Shown: positions 23,680-32,923, counted from the stretch's first letter. The stretch: 64,000 bases of DNA from an uncultured Latescibacterota bacterium (GCA_951813615.1 OX638377.1:4862599-4926598); one strand, 5' to 3'. Notes: generated from the letters alone by a model not told the origin. Made by a program: numbers and translations.

Positions 23680-25083
23680 ATGAAACGTACATCAATAGCG
23701 TCTTTCCGTCCGCAGACTTGGCAATTGCCTCTCCACGTAGTGTTGGCTCTGCTCTACCTGCGAGCCGCCCCCGCCTTCTCCACCATCGACACCCTCGTCG
23801 TCCTGCACACGAACGACTTTCACGGATATATCTCACCCGATGGCGACCGAGCCGCTGGACTGGCCCGCATCGCCACGTACTTCGACCGCGAACGCGCCCG
23901 CTCCTCAAAGATGCTGGCCCTAGATGCCGGAGACTGCGTATCCGGTACTCCCGTCTCGACCCTCTTTCAGGGACGACCGATTTTTGAGGTGATGACAGCT
24001 GTCGGCTACGACGCCGTCGTGCTCGGCAACCACGAGTTTGACTATGGCTGGCACGAGATCCTCGCCTACCGCGATATCGCCGATTTTCCCCTGCTGAGCG
24101 CGAACGCGCGCGGCCCTGCCGGCGAACTGATCGCCGACGCGCCTTTCGCAACGCTGAACTTGGAAGACCTGCGCGTCGGCATCGTCGGCGTCACGACGGA
24201 GAAAACCAGAGACATTACCACGACGAAGGGCAACGAAGGAGTGACCTTCGACGGAGAGATCGCGTCCGTCCGTTCGGCAGTTGACTCGATCAAATCCCAC
24301 GTCGATATCGTCATCCTCCTGTCCCACGCCGGTCACGTTGCTGACAGTACCTTGGCCGAATCGGTGGACGGCATTGATCTCATCGTCAGCGGTCACAACC
24401 ACACGGTCCTCAGTTCTCCTCAGATCGTGAGAGGCACTCCGATCGTCCGCGCCGGTGCTTATACATCGCACGTCGGTCACGTCCAACTGCTCTACGACCA
24501 TGATGCGGGACAGGTGACAAAAGTCGAGGGGTTTGTCGTGCCCGCCGCTGACGATCGACTTCAACAGCCGGACCCCAAGGTAGCTGCCATCGTAGCAAAA
24601 TGGGAGGACCGCGTCTCCGAACTGGTCGACATCACCATCGGACACACCGAGCGAGACTGGAGTGAGGAGGAGATGTACATGCTCGTAGAGCACATCTTGG
24701 CGACTCGGTCCGGCTCGGATATTGGCTTCTACAATAAAGGAGGCGTGCGGAATCGTTTGTATCAGGGCAACATTACGGTCCGTCACATCTGGACCATCCA
24801 TCCCTTCGGCAATCAACTCGCCATCGTGCAGATTCTCGGGAAGGATATCGGCGGCAAGCTGTTGGAGCGACTAACCGTTGCGGGCACGGCGCTTGATCCC
24901 GATCAACTCTATACAGTGGCGACGAGCTCCTTCGTCGTCGAGCCACCTCGACGCGAGTCATTTATCGGGACTGCCAAGTCGGTGCAGATCGAAGAGGATC
25001 TGATCCGCGACGTAGTTATCAACTACATCAAAGAGGGCGGTCCCATCGACGCGCTGTTGACGCCAGCCACAATGGAGGAGTAA
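23680..25083 (+). CDS. Exported 5'-nucleotidase/UshA-type metallophosphatase
   Basis: A 467-residue protein with a signal peptide (hydrophobic LPLHVVLALLYLRAAPAF). The metallophosphatase domain holds VVLHTNDFHG, ALDAGD, VVLGNHEFDYG, ILLSHAG and IVSGHNHT, which are the five ligand motifs for two metal ions. The C-terminal 5_nucleotid_C domain holds GFYNKGGVRNRLYQGN, WTIHPFGNQLAIVQILG. The enzyme should hydrolyse nucleotides in the periplasm, as UshA does. GGAG precedes the start. It begins 111 bp after the methyltransferase and returns to the higher-GC composition, so it lies outside the cassette island. Confidence 0.92.
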   Translation: MKRTSIASFRPQTWQLPLHVVLALLYLRAAPAFSTIDTLVVLHTNDFHGYISPDGDRAAGLARIATYFDRERARSSKMLALDAGDCVSGTPVSTLFQGRPIFEVMTAVGYDAVVLGNHEFDYGWHEILAYRDIADFPLLSANARGPAGELIADAPFATLNLEDLRVGIVGVTTEKTRDITTTKGNEGVTFDGEIASVRSAVDSIKSHVDIVILLSHAGHVADSTLAESVDGIDLIVSGHNHTVLSSPQIVRGTPIVRAGAYTSHVGHVQLLYDHDAGQVTKVEGFVVPAADDRLQQPDPKVAAIVAKWEDRVSELVDITIGHTERDWSEEEMYMLVEHILATRSGSDIGFYNKGGVRNRLYQGNITVRHIWTIHPFGNQLAIVQILGKDIGGKLLERLTVAGTALDPDQLYTVATSSFVVEPPRRESFIGTAKSVQIEEDLIRDVVINYIKEGGPIDALLTPATMEE

Positions 25084-25112
25084 TCCTCTACAGAATCAGA
25101 ATGAGCAGAAGC

Positions 25113-25994
25113 TCACCCCCCGACCAACCCCTGATGGGCGTAGTGCCAGTCCTCTAAGTGGTTGAGCAGCACTCCCGAAGTCCACGTCGGAGGACGCTGC
25201 AAGGTGGCGTGGATCTCGGCCTGCTTGGCGGCGATGTGCTCGCGTTCGAGTAGGCGCTGGTTGAAGGCCGCCACCGCCTCTTCCTCGATAGTACCTTCCT
25301 GCCGCACCCAGTCCTCAAATGCGAGATAGCTCGGCATCTCCTCGCGGAGAAACGCTAGGGCTGCGTCCTGATCCACCTGCAAGGTCTGCAAGCAGCGCTG
25401 GTCGAGGCTGCCTTCGGCGCAGTCGGGGTAATCGAGATGCAGCCAGCCCTTGGCGCGCAGGCAGGTCTTGAGCCACGTGCGCGGCAGTTGGCAGATGCCC
25501 AACGGACCTTGGTCAATGCTGCTGAGGGTAGGAGCCACAGGACCAGACAGGCCCGGAGCACCAGGCGCGAAGACTCGGCGGTGGAAAAGATGCCAGTCCT
25601 GTAGGCAGTTGAGCAGCACGGCCGATACTTCGGTCGTCTCCTCTGGCGACCAACCTATATCCCGATAGGTCTCGTCGATTTTGTCCGGCCTATAGTGGGT
25701 GCGCGGCACCAAGGACTTGTTCCAGCGCGCGATGCGATTGGACTCGTACGTGCCTTCGGCGGTCACCCACTCCTCGAACTGTAGGTAAGTAGGCCGCTGG
25801 TCCCACAAAAAACGCAAGGCACTATCCTGGTCGATGCGCAGCACCTCCAGCACGTATTTATCGAGACCGCCGCTGCAAAAGGGATAGTCCTCGTCGAGTT
25901 GCCCGGCTTGGTGGAGGAGATTTTTCCACCACAGACGCGGTAGCTGGGCCACGCCCAGCGGGCCCTGACAAAGGGTGCTGACCAATGGAATCAC
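25113..25994 (-). CDS. Internally duplicated DUF5069-like protein, unknown function
   Basis: The 293 residues are two copies of one module: residues 6-140 and 158-290 align along their length (QGPLGVAQLPRLWWKNLL with QGPLGICQLPRTWLKTCL; then GGLDKYVLEVL with GSLDQRCLQTL; VLLNCLQDWHLFH with VLLNHLEDWHYAH). The LPR...LD pattern faintly recalls DUF5069, a family of unknown function. A GTG start is used, with AAAGGAG 7 bp before it. The neighbour downstream in transcription is the nucleotidase on the opposite strand. No cofactor motif or signal peptide is seen. Confidence 0.7.
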   Translation of the reverse strand: MIPLVSTLCQGPLGVAQLPRLWWKNLLHQAGQLDEDYPFCSGGLDKYVLEVLRIDQDSALRFLWDQRPTYLQFEEWVTAEGTYESNRIARWNKSLVPRTHYRPDKIDETYRDIGWSPEETTEVSAVLLNCLQDWHLFHRRVFAPGAPGLSGPVAPTLSSIDQGPLGICQLPRTWLKTCLRAKGWLHLDYPDCAEGSLDQRCLQTLQVDQDAALAFLREEMPSYLAFEDWVRQEGTIEEEAVAAFNQRLLEREHIAAKQAEIHATLQRPPTWTSGVLLNHLEDWHYAHQGLVGG

Positions 25995-26006
25995 AATCTG
26001 CTCCTT

Positions 26007-26861
26007 TCAGGTGGCTGCCAACTCAAACAGTGGTGTATTCTCCTCGGCGCGGACCCGCAAGCCCTCCACTTCGGCATCCGTGAGTGGCGTGAGGCGGTCG
26101 GCCATGTCCAAGGCCATTTCAAAGAGGGGAGCCTCGCCGGGCGGCAGGGCGGCCGTGATGGGCTGCGATAGGGCGAAGCGCAGGGCTAATTCGGCTAGTT
26201 CCGGCTCGTCAATGGGATCGTACCAGCATTTGGCGTAGCGTTTGGGTGCCCCTTGGGGCAGGAGCGAGCGGGCCATGGCTTTGAGGGCTAGACAGGCAGT
26301 GCCGCGCTCCTGTGCTTTGGCCACGACTTGGGGGCCGAAGTCAGCCTGGAAGTAATTGACCCAGTTGACGGGAAAGAGCACCGAGTCAAAGGGGAAATAG
26401 TCCAGCAGTTGCAAGGCGATCTCAGCCGAGTGGGCTGAAAAACCTATATAGCGCACCAATCCTTGATCACGGGCCTCCACAAACGCCGCCAAGGCTCCGT
26501 CGGGGGCAGTAGCCGCAGCAAAATCTTCATCCGTGGTCATGGCGTGTAACTGGTACAAGTCGAAGTGGCCGGTACGCATGGTTTTGAGCGATTGGCGCAA
26601 CTCAGCGGCAGCCCCGTCCCGCGTGCGTTGGGTCGTCTTGCAGGCCAAAAACACATCGCTGCGATACGGTTCCAAAGCTGGCCCCAGACGCTCCTCGGCA
26701 TTGCCGTAGGACGGAGCCACGTCAAAGTAATTGACACCGCGCTCAACGGCCCGTCCTACCAAGCGGGCCGCCTCAGCCACTTCCACTTGGCTGACGACGA
26801 TGCCGCCAAAGCCGATTACAGAGAGATGTTCGCCCGTGGTGCCGTAGGGACGTCGCTGCAT
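26007..26861 (-). CDS. Aldo/keto reductase
   Basis: A 284-residue AKR. Catalytic residues are visible as NYFDVAPSYGNAE (Asp, Tyr), LACKTTQR (Lys) and DLYQLHAM (His). The N-terminal GTTGEHLSVIGFGG is the usual first strand. It is shorter than the 8191 enzyme and differs in sequence. It lies between the duplicated protein and the enolase-superfamily gene on the same strand; spacing of 12 bp and 48 bp suggests co-transcription, with the enolase gene first. Substrate unknown. Confidence 0.9.
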   Translation of the reverse strand: MQRRPYGTTGEHLSVIGFGGIVVSQVEVAEAARLVGRAVERGVNYFDVAPSYGNAEERLGPALEPYRSDVFLACKTTQRTRDGAAAELRQSLKTMRTGHFDLYQLHAMTTDEDFAAATAPDGALAAFVEARDQGLVRYIGFSAHSAEIALQLLDYFPFDSVLFPVNWVNYFQADFGPQVVAKAQERGTACLALKAMARSLLPQGAPKRYAKCWYDPIDEPELAELALRFALSQPITAALPPGEAPLFEMALDMADRLTPLTDAEVEGLRVRAEENTPLFELAAT

Positions 26862-26909
26862 GGATATTCTCCTATTTTCTGGTGGAATAGATGCGTTATT
26901 GTTGGAAAC

Positions 26910-28058
26910 TTACTCAAACACCTTTTCGCCGCGCTTGTGTCCTTCAATGTAATCCCAATCCATCTCCACGCCCAAACCCGGCCCCTGCGGCACGGGCACG
27001 TGGCCTTGGGCATCGACGTTTTCTAACTCGTCGGTGAATTCGGGGGGATAGACAGGTGGCTTGGTGTTTTTGACTAGGGGATGGAGCAGGCCCAATTCGT
27101 AGTAGTTGGTGTTGCGGATGGCGGCAATGCAGTGGCGGTGAGCCAAGCCGCCGCCGTGGAACTCGCAGTCGAGACCAAAGCCCTCGGCCGCGTGGGCGAC
27201 CTTCATAGCACCAGTAATGCCGCCGTCCTCAAACGTGCCGACGCGAACGAAGTCCGTGCCGCCGTGGGCGATGAAGTCCACGTGCTGTTCAAGACCAAAG
27301 ATGTGCTCGGTCTGCAAAAGCGGCGTCTTAAGCAACTCGCGCAACTTCTTGTGGGCAAAAATCGACACGCCGCCATCCTTATAGGGATCCTCGAGCCAGA
27401 AGTAGCCCGCCTCGTCGCAAGCGCGACCCACGCGCAGAGCGTCCGCCCACGTCTCGTATTCGCAAGCCGGGTCAATCATCAGGTCCATGCGGTCGCCCAC
27501 GCGCTCGCCAACTGCGAGCACATTGGCCACCTCGCGGGCGATGGGAGCGTTGCCCCAGCCGTGAATCTTGAACGCTGGATAGCCGATTTCCGCGCACTGC
27601 TCGGCGAAGTCGGCAAAAGCCTCCGGCGTGCTCAGGCCGCCGTTTTCGTCGCCGTGGTAGGTCGAAGCATAGGCGGGAATGGTCTTGCGCCAGCCACCCA
27701 AAAGCTGCCAAATAGGCGCGTCGTACACCTTGCCAGCGAAATCCCACAGCGCCACGTCAACGGCGCAGATGTCGGTGCGGGCGGAGTGGCGCAGACCGCG
27801 CTTGATATCGTTGTAAATCCGCTCGCGGGCAAACGGATTGCGACCGAGCAGGTAGCGGGCGAGGTTTTCGGGCACTGGAGGGCCAAGGCATTCGCCAGTG
27901 ACGCCAATGCTGGTGTGGATGCGTACCACGCACGGCGTCATCGACAGCGTCGCACCCTGCTGGTAAACCTGGTTAAAGCCGTTGTAGTCAGTGCCCATGT
28001 TTTCGATCTGATGAGCGAAGTAAATATTTTCGATCTTGGTAATTTTGGGGTCGGGCAT
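26910..28058 (-). CDS. Mandelate racemase/muconate lactonizing enzyme family protein (enolase superfamily)
   Basis: From the ATG at 28058, 382 residues. The N-terminal capping domain is followed by a barrel with YPAFKIHGWGN (catalytic Lys region), metal ligands in LMIDPACEYE (Asp), FWLEDPYKDGG (Glu) and LLQTEHI (Glu), and a His-bearing end GGGLAHRHCIA. These are enolase-superfamily features; such enzymes dehydrate acid sugars or racemise hydroxy acids. The AKR downstream could act in the same catabolic route. Start chosen by AAAGGAA at 28068-28074; the ATG at 28118 lies inside the DUF5131 gene and is rejected. Confidence 0.88.
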   Translation of the reverse strand: MPDPKITKIENIYFAHQIENMGTDYNGFNQVYQQGATLSMTPCVVRIHTSIGVTGECLGPPVPENLARYLLGRNPFARERIYNDIKRGLRHSARTDICAVDVALWDFAGKVYDAPIWQLLGGWRKTIPAYASTYHGDENGGLSTPEAFADFAEQCAEIGYPAFKIHGWGNAPIAREVANVLAVGERVGDRMDLMIDPACEYETWADALRVGRACDEAGYFWLEDPYKDGGVSIFAHKKLRELLKTPLLQTEHIFGLEQHVDFIAHGGTDFVRVGTFEDGGITGAMKVAHAAEGFGLDCEFHGGGLAHRHCIAAIRNTNYYELGLLHPLVKNTKPPVYPPEFTDELENVDAQGHVPVPQGPGLGVEMDWDYIEGHKRGEKVFE

Positions 28059-28067
28059 AGGGGTTCG

Positions 28068-28074
28068 TTCCTTT
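28068..28074 (-). promoter_or_regulatory. Ribosome binding site deciding the enolase-superfamily start
   Basis: AAAGGAA on the minus strand is 9 bases before the ATG at 28058. It lies in the 29-bp gap after the DUF5131 stop, so the shorter protein is chosen. Confidence 0.55.
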
Positions 28075-28087
28075 CGAAAAAAGGGAA

Positions 28088-28804
28088 TCAGCCAAAGGAT
28101 TTTGGCATTTGATCCCAAGTTTTGTTGTCCAGCGTCCGGCCCGTCTTTTTCTTAAATACGCCGCCCCATTGTTTAAAAAAGAACGGCACATCATTCAGCA
28201 GACAGAGGTCGCGGATGGATCGCACCCAGTCGGCTTCCATCGGCCGGGCACCCGGCCCAGATTCACCGCCGACGATAACCCAGTCAATTCCCATCAAGTC
28301 CATATCATACAAAGGACCGAGCAGAGGCTCGAGAGATAGAAACTTCGTCTTTGCCCCGGTCTTCTTAAGCCGTGCCATCCGACCCAACCATCTTGAAGAC
28401 TCAATGCTTGTGCCAAGCCAGATATTCGGCGTCCAGTTCAGCCTTCCATCGAGCTGTGCAACGCGGTCCGGGCGTTTGGTAAGCACTTGGAACGTATGCT
28501 GAGACGCCTCGTTCATGGTTGCAAATACCGACTCTATAAAGGCCGAGGGAACGGACTTATGGAACAGATCGGACATGGAATTGACGAATACTAGGCTAGG
28601 TTTCTTCCAGCTAATCGGCTCGCGCAAGGCTTCTGGGTGAACCGTAACCACAAACCCGTGTTTGTATTTCTTGGCTCCCATCGCTTGCAGCCTTTGCGAC
28701 ATCCTTTCGGCATAGCAATGCTTGCACCCATGGCTGATCTTAGTGCAACCGGTCACCGGATTCCACGTAGTTTCGGTCCATTCGATTTTGGAGCGCGTGG
28801 ACAT
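28088..28804 (-). CDS. DUF5131 (phage Gp37/Gp68-like) three-Cys-motif protein
   Basis: A 238-residue protein opening with KIEWTETTWNPVTGC, the diagnostic start of DUF5131. Cysteines C20, C27 and C30 form a C-x6-C-x2-C set followed by YAERM, resembling a radical-SAM-type iron-sulfur motif. Later LVFVNSMSDLFH, FQVLTKRP and VIVGGESGPGARPME are conserved family segments. Biochemical function is unknown; phage and chromosomal copies occur. It lies 2 bp after the TcmP gene on the same strand, the neighbour after which the family pairing is named. See also the DUF262 gene upstream. Confidence 0.92.
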   Translation of the reverse strand: MSTRSKIEWTETTWNPVTGCTKISHGCKHCYAERMSQRLQAMGAKKYKHGFVVTVHPEALREPISWKKPSLVFVNSMSDLFHKSVPSAFIESVFATMNEASQHTFQVLTKRPDRVAQLDGRLNWTPNIWLGTSIESSRWLGRMARLKKTGAKTKFLSLEPLLGPLYDMDLMGIDWVIVGGESGPGARPMEADWVRSIRDLCLLNDVPFFFKQWGGVFKKKTGRTLDNKTWDQMPKSFG

Positions 28805-28806
28805 AT

Positions 28807-29649
28807 TTACAAGCCCTTTAGAATATGCTCCGCTATACGTCTGGCAGGGCCGATTCCATTCGGGTTCCCGACGCAGAACAGAAACTCAAACAACGCTGAA
28901 TTCTTTGAGTTCTTTAGCGTTTGGGATTTCTCAAGGAATCTGTCACCAAACAATTGGTTCAGTTTGTTCTTGTATATTTCAATAAGTCCATCAATACCTT
29001 CTGGACGCTGCTGTTCTTCATCTCCAAATAGGCTGAGTTGAGGACTAATGCTATACAGGTCTCTCCAACTTTCATCGCCGTAGATGAGATTCAAACGGTT
29101 GACCCACTTTTGAGAGATATTATCCGGCTCGCGTTTCTTAGGCAACATTCGTGCAATTGCCGATGTGGGAAAAAGTATCCAAGTATCCAAGGCTTCGTAT
29201 GAGGCTATTTTTTCGATTGTCGCCCACTCTACCTCAGTAGCAAATGGATCGAGGAACAGAACACCTCGATAGCGTCGCCAATCTTTTTGCAAGTTCTGCA
29301 AAAAATCGTTGGCATCCTCATTTTCTATTTGAATATTTTTACCTTGATTGGCTTCCCTTAACAAGTCCAGTTGTATACAACGGTCTTGGTCCTTCTCGAC
29401 AAAGATGTATTCGTCAAATGGCTTGTCATCAACATCCACAGCTATTTTTGCGGAGCCTTCTATAAATTCTTTTTTCCCCTCATCAATCGATGTTAATTCT
29501 ACTTTCCCTATACCCGCAAAAGCATCAATGTAAATCAGACGGAATGGCTGATTTTTCAGTGCTGTGGTATAGGCATCCAGATATTTTTTGAGAATAGCTA
29601 ATTTCTCTTCTGTCCATGGCCCTCCAAAGCCCGTATTGGCACTTCTCAT
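28807..29649 (-). CDS. tcmP: Three-Cys-motif partner protein TcmP
   Basis: The 280-residue protein matches TcmP (TIGR04474), defined by its placement beside a three-Cys-motif DUF5131 protein. IYIDAFAGIGKVEL resembles a SAM-dependent methyltransferase glycine loop, and LFLDPFATEVEW and WILFPTSAIARML follow at the usual strand spacing. The function is unproven; a methyltransferase-like fold is inference. It is translated just upstream of DUF5131 (2-bp gap), so the two proteins are made together. The start overlaps the stop of an unassigned 44-codon frame by ATGA. AT-rich codon choice differs from the flanking catabolic genes, hinting at transfer. Confidence 0.9.
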   Translation of the reverse strand: MRSANTGFGGPWTEEKLAILKKYLDAYTTALKNQPFRLIYIDAFAGIGKVELTSIDEGKKEFIEGSAKIAVDVDDKPFDEYIFVEKDQDRCIQLDLLREANQGKNIQIENEDANDFLQNLQKDWRRYRGVLFLDPFATEVEWATIEKIASYEALDTWILFPTSAIARMLPKKREPDNISQKWVNRLNLIYGDESWRDLYSISPQLSLFGDEEQQRPEGIDGLIEIYKNKLNQLFGDRFLEKSQTLKNSKNSALFEFLFCVGNPNGIGPARRIAEHILKGL

Positions 29650-29780
29650 CGGCTTTCTATCCCCACAATCTTTAGATTCTTGGTTCCATAGTCATTCACG
29701 ATCTTGACTACTGCTCGTCTGTACTCGCAAGCCTCGCTTTTAGCATGGTAGATTCCATGCCCTCTTTGGATGGTCGAATA
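29646..29780 (-). other. Coupled 44-codon frame before tcmP, probable gene remnant
   Basis: An open frame ending in TGA overlaps the tcmP start as ATGA. Its peptide (IQRGHGIYHAKSEACEYRRA, then VVKIVNDYGTKNLKIVGIES) looks like protein coding in composition, but no ATG, GTG or TTG starts it near the left end. It is more likely the 3' end of a decayed gene, or a leader whose stop helps restart translation on tcmP. Confidence 0.35.
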
Positions 29781-29898
29781 TCAATCGAACCGAGTCAACC
29801 TCATTTCTGACTAGGGCATCGCTATGCCGGCGGCAAGACTTGAGCTAGGGGTTTACACCGTCGGCAGCACAGCGTAACGCACAAGAATCACTGAGTTT

Positions 29899-31932
29899 TC
29901 AGGCCGCAGCCGCATCTGCTCCCAAAATCTCGGCGTTGACATAGGCTCTAAAAACTTCCGCCTCCGTGAAGCATCGATATCCGGCTGCGCTAGCCTTTGA
30001 GAGTACTTCAGCCGGTTCGTTCAGCAGAACTGCCACCGGAGCACTCAGTTCAGGTTGGAGACCGTCGGGCCAAGCGAGGTCGAGTACGGCGAGTTGGATG
30101 CCGGTGGTTTCATCAGACAAGTCGAAATTGATCTGGCCCCGTGGCAGCCCTTGTCTTTCTACCCAGTCATTAATGGCCTCAATCTCTCTTTCTTCCTCTT
30201 CCGCTTCAAGGTTAGCTATTTGCTTCTCCATGCGGCGCACTAGGTCCGATTTTTCGATGCCGCTGGGCGGGACTTCAGTGGCGGCAACAGCGTCAGCCGC
30301 AACCGGCTCCGTCGCAGTTGCCTCCGATGAAATATCTACCCACTCCGTATCGCCGTGCAGAAGTTGCGCGAACTGACGGTTCGCTTCTCTGGCCAAAAGC
30401 TCTCTTCGCGCCGCAAGAAAGTCGGAATAATGCTCGATTTTCCAGAGGTTTTGGTCATCGGGAATCCACTGCGATGCCAATGCGCCCGGATGCCGCTCCT
30501 CAATCTCGACGAAATACTCCTTGGGCAGGCGGTCACGAATGGAGAGATTCGAGCCCTTCGTCAGAAAGCAGTAATTAGCCAGTGAGTTGACCTCTTCTTT
30601 TTTTTGCCCGTACTTATACAGCCGAGACTTGGGAAAAATGTGATGTACTTCAAGCCTACTCATCTTGCCGAGAAGGTTCGCACGCAACGGAAGTCCATTG
30701 CCCCAGTCCCGAGACCCGCCCATGCGCGTCAGCATGTAGAGCACGGGATAGAACCGCGCTCCAAGGCCCCAAGATGCGAAGTGTTCGGGGTCAATACGGA
30801 GCGCACCATGCCATGACTTTAATTCCTTCAACAGCGCGTCAAGGTCGCCCCTAGACTCTTCAAGTGCCGCTAGATCCCGGTCAAGACTGGCCTCCGTCGA
30901 TCCAGAGTAACGACCCCACATCCCGGCCTGAGCAAACCAGAACAACAATTTATCACGCTCTTTTTCGTCGAGCGTTCCTTGTTTCTGGTTCAAGTAGCGT
31001 ACCATGACCGGTACGGCTAAGCGTCCGAAAAAGACCCGCTTGTGATCGATTCCAAGCCGCCCGGCAATCATGTTCAAGCAGTCATCTATATATTTAGTGG
31101 CGCGTTGCAGACCTTCTTGGATGTCCAGAGAATCGCGATCATGTAGATAACTGAACTGCGCTTCGCCAGTGAGTAACGTGTTGACCGAACGCAGCAGCCA
31201 GTCGAGCGTAAACTCGTACCCGGCTTCCTCCCACTCCCTCAGCTTAGCCTTCATAATGTCGCGGGCGTCAGGCCACTCAGCGCAAACTTTGGCGAGAGCA
31301 AGATCGCCCTGGGACAGTTTGGTTCCGCCGCTATTGACGCGATTGAAAATGTCCACGACGACGTCGAGTGTCTTGTCCATACCGGTGACCTCCTCGTCAT
31401 GCAGTTCAATGTCGGCAATGCCGAGCAAATTGTTCAGGCGACCCGCAAAGTCACCGACCTTTTCGACATGTTCAGAACTCGAACTGAGCTTGGCAATGAA
31501 TGCTCCAAGACCATCGTTTCCCTCCTGCATGAGCTTGGTCACGTCCACCCACAGAGGATCGTCCTTCATCTTCGCTCGCTGGTAGAACTCAAAGACCTCT
31601 TCCTCCAAGTGAAACCTAAGTCCGGTGAATTTTGACTCGTTGCCGTCGAAGAACTTAGGTGGACGGCCACGCATCACGCCGTACAGCGAGGTCACGCGCT
31701 GCTGGCCGTCAAGCAACAGCTTCACGACTCCAGCCGCTAGCGGACCTTCGCCCCGATGAGCTGCCCCCTTAGCCTCGGTCGCCCAGACCAGCAGACCGCC
31801 GACCGGATGTCGCCGATAGAGCGAGTGAAAGAGTCCACGCACCTGTTCGCGGCTCCAGACATAGCCGCGCTGAAATTCGGGCAAGGCGATATGGCCAGAG
31901 TCAATGTGGTCGAGAATGGTCGAGATTTTCAT
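29899..31932 (-). CDS. DUF262/HNH (GmrSD-like) protein
   Basis: A 677-residue protein. Residues 1-80 form the DUF262 ParB-like domain with ALPEFQRGYVW and LLLDGQQRVTSLYG; DGQQR at 75-79 is the diagnostic NTPase motif. At about 430-450 LEVHHIFPKSRLYKYG is the DUF1524 HNH-type nuclease site, with NSLANYCFL after it. The fused order is that of GmrSD-type IV restriction enzymes, which cut modified DNA. The C-terminal 130 residues (EKQIANLEAEEEERE coiled coil and a small beta-rich domain) are an extension I cannot assign. GAGGAG precedes the ATG. No partner gene is required by this single-chain form. Confidence 0.85.
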   Translation of the reverse strand: MKISTILDHIDSGHIALPEFQRGYVWSREQVRGLFHSLYRRHPVGGLLVWATEAKGAAHRGEGPLAAGVVKLLLDGQQRVTSLYGVMRGRPPKFFDGNESKFTGLRFHLEEEVFEFYQRAKMKDDPLWVDVTKLMQEGNDGLGAFIAKLSSSSEHVEKVGDFAGRLNNLLGIADIELHDEEVTGMDKTLDVVVDIFNRVNSGGTKLSQGDLALAKVCAEWPDARDIMKAKLREWEEAGYEFTLDWLLRSVNTLLTGEAQFSYLHDRDSLDIQEGLQRATKYIDDCLNMIAGRLGIDHKRVFFGRLAVPVMVRYLNQKQGTLDEKERDKLLFWFAQAGMWGRYSGSTEASLDRDLAALEESRGDLDALLKELKSWHGALRIDPEHFASWGLGARFYPVLYMLTRMGGSRDWGNGLPLRANLLGKMSRLEVHHIFPKSRLYKYGQKKEEVNSLANYCFLTKGSNLSIRDRLPKEYFVEIEERHPGALASQWIPDDQNLWKIEHYSDFLAARRELLAREANRQFAQLLHGDTEWVDISSEATATEPVAADAVAATEVPPSGIEKSDLVRRMEKQIANLEAEEEEREIEAINDWVERQGLPRGQINFDLSDETTGIQLAVLDLAWPDGLQPELSAPVAVLLNEPAEVLSKASAAGYRCFTEAEVFRAYVNAEILGADAAAA

Positions 31933-32083
31933 ATAAACTCCTCAAATTATTTCGCTTCCACTATCTTCTGAAAAATTCGTCCAAACAGTAAATGCCGTAC
32001 AGCGTACATATCCTTACAGACTCTTCAATTCATAGAGGTGGGTGCAGGCGGCGCAGCGGTTTTCGGTTCCCTACCGTCTCCTC

Positions 32084-32923
32084 TCAGGCAAAAACCGTCA
32101 GACGGGCGGGATTGGCGGGATTGACGGCCCACAGTTCCGCTGGATCGTAAACGCGCACTACCTTCGGAGGGTGCGCCGGTAGTGCCCACTCTGGGTTGAA
32201 GCGCTCGATTAGCGCGGCGAGGTTTTTGTAGGCGATGCAGTCTTTGAGGTCGTCGTCAACCGGGGCTTCCTCAATGACCTGCTGCAATATCCTATAGTCG
32301 TAATAGGGCAAATCGGCACCAAAAATCAGCCGCTCGCGGCCCACCTTGTCGGCCAGCCACGCGAAATCCCATTCGGAGCCTGGCCCATCTGGATACTGGA
32401 CGACCTCGAAAAACACATTGTCGTACTTGGCCAGATTCTCGGCGGCCCAAGTGCTGGCGTGGGCGATGAACGTGCAGTGCGGGAACATCGCGGCGATGCG
32501 GTCCATGAGCGGGTTGTGCATATGCAGGTTGACCAAGCCCTCGCGAGCGGCCGCGGCCTCGACGAAGGGAATGCACCACTCGGCGATGGGTGGATGGCCG
32601 ACGATGCCGACCAAGCCCAACTCGCTCATGGCCCTTTCGGCCTCTTCAATGCCCAGCTTGCCAAAGCGCTCCTCAATCAAGGCTAAGCCGATGGGAAAGA
32701 CGCCGGGAAAATCGCGGCAGGCGCGGGCGATGACCTCGTTCTGGTGGCGGATATCCACGATGCCGCGGGCGATCGGGCTGCCGACAGCCGTGGGCATGGA
32801 AATAGCGGCGTGGATGTGGGTCTCGGCAAAGCGCGTGAGGCACATGGCGGTGTTTTGGCCGACCGGCGGCACGCGGTCAATGGTGCGGCCGATGTGGTTG
32901 TGGCAGTCGATATAGGGACGCAT
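32084..32923 (-). CDS. Amidohydrolase-related (amidohydro_2) protein
   Basis: A 279-residue metal-dependent hydrolase: YIDCHNHIG is the N-terminal metal motif, LVGIVGHPP and FIAHASTWA supply central His residues, and LIFGADLPYYDY the late Asp. It lies in contact with the end of the Gfo/Idh gene (stop at 32924 directly before this ATG), so the two are co-translated. Typical substrates are lactones or small acids; the context with an oxidoreductase that could produce a lactone fits, but this is inference. It is only distantly similar to the 9126 protein. Confidence 0.85.
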   Translation of the reverse strand: MRPYIDCHNHIGRTIDRVPPVGQNTAMCLTRFAETHIHAAISMPTAVGSPIARGIVDIRHQNEVIARACRDFPGVFPIGLALIEERFGKLGIEEAERAMSELGLVGIVGHPPIAEWCIPFVEAAAAREGLVNLHMHNPLMDRIAAMFPHCTFIAHASTWAAENLAKYDNVFFEVVQYPDGPGSEWDFAWLADKVGRERLIFGADLPYYDYRILQQVIEEAPVDDDLKDCIAYKNLAALIERFNPEWALPAHPPKVVRVYDPAELWAVNPANPARLTVFA

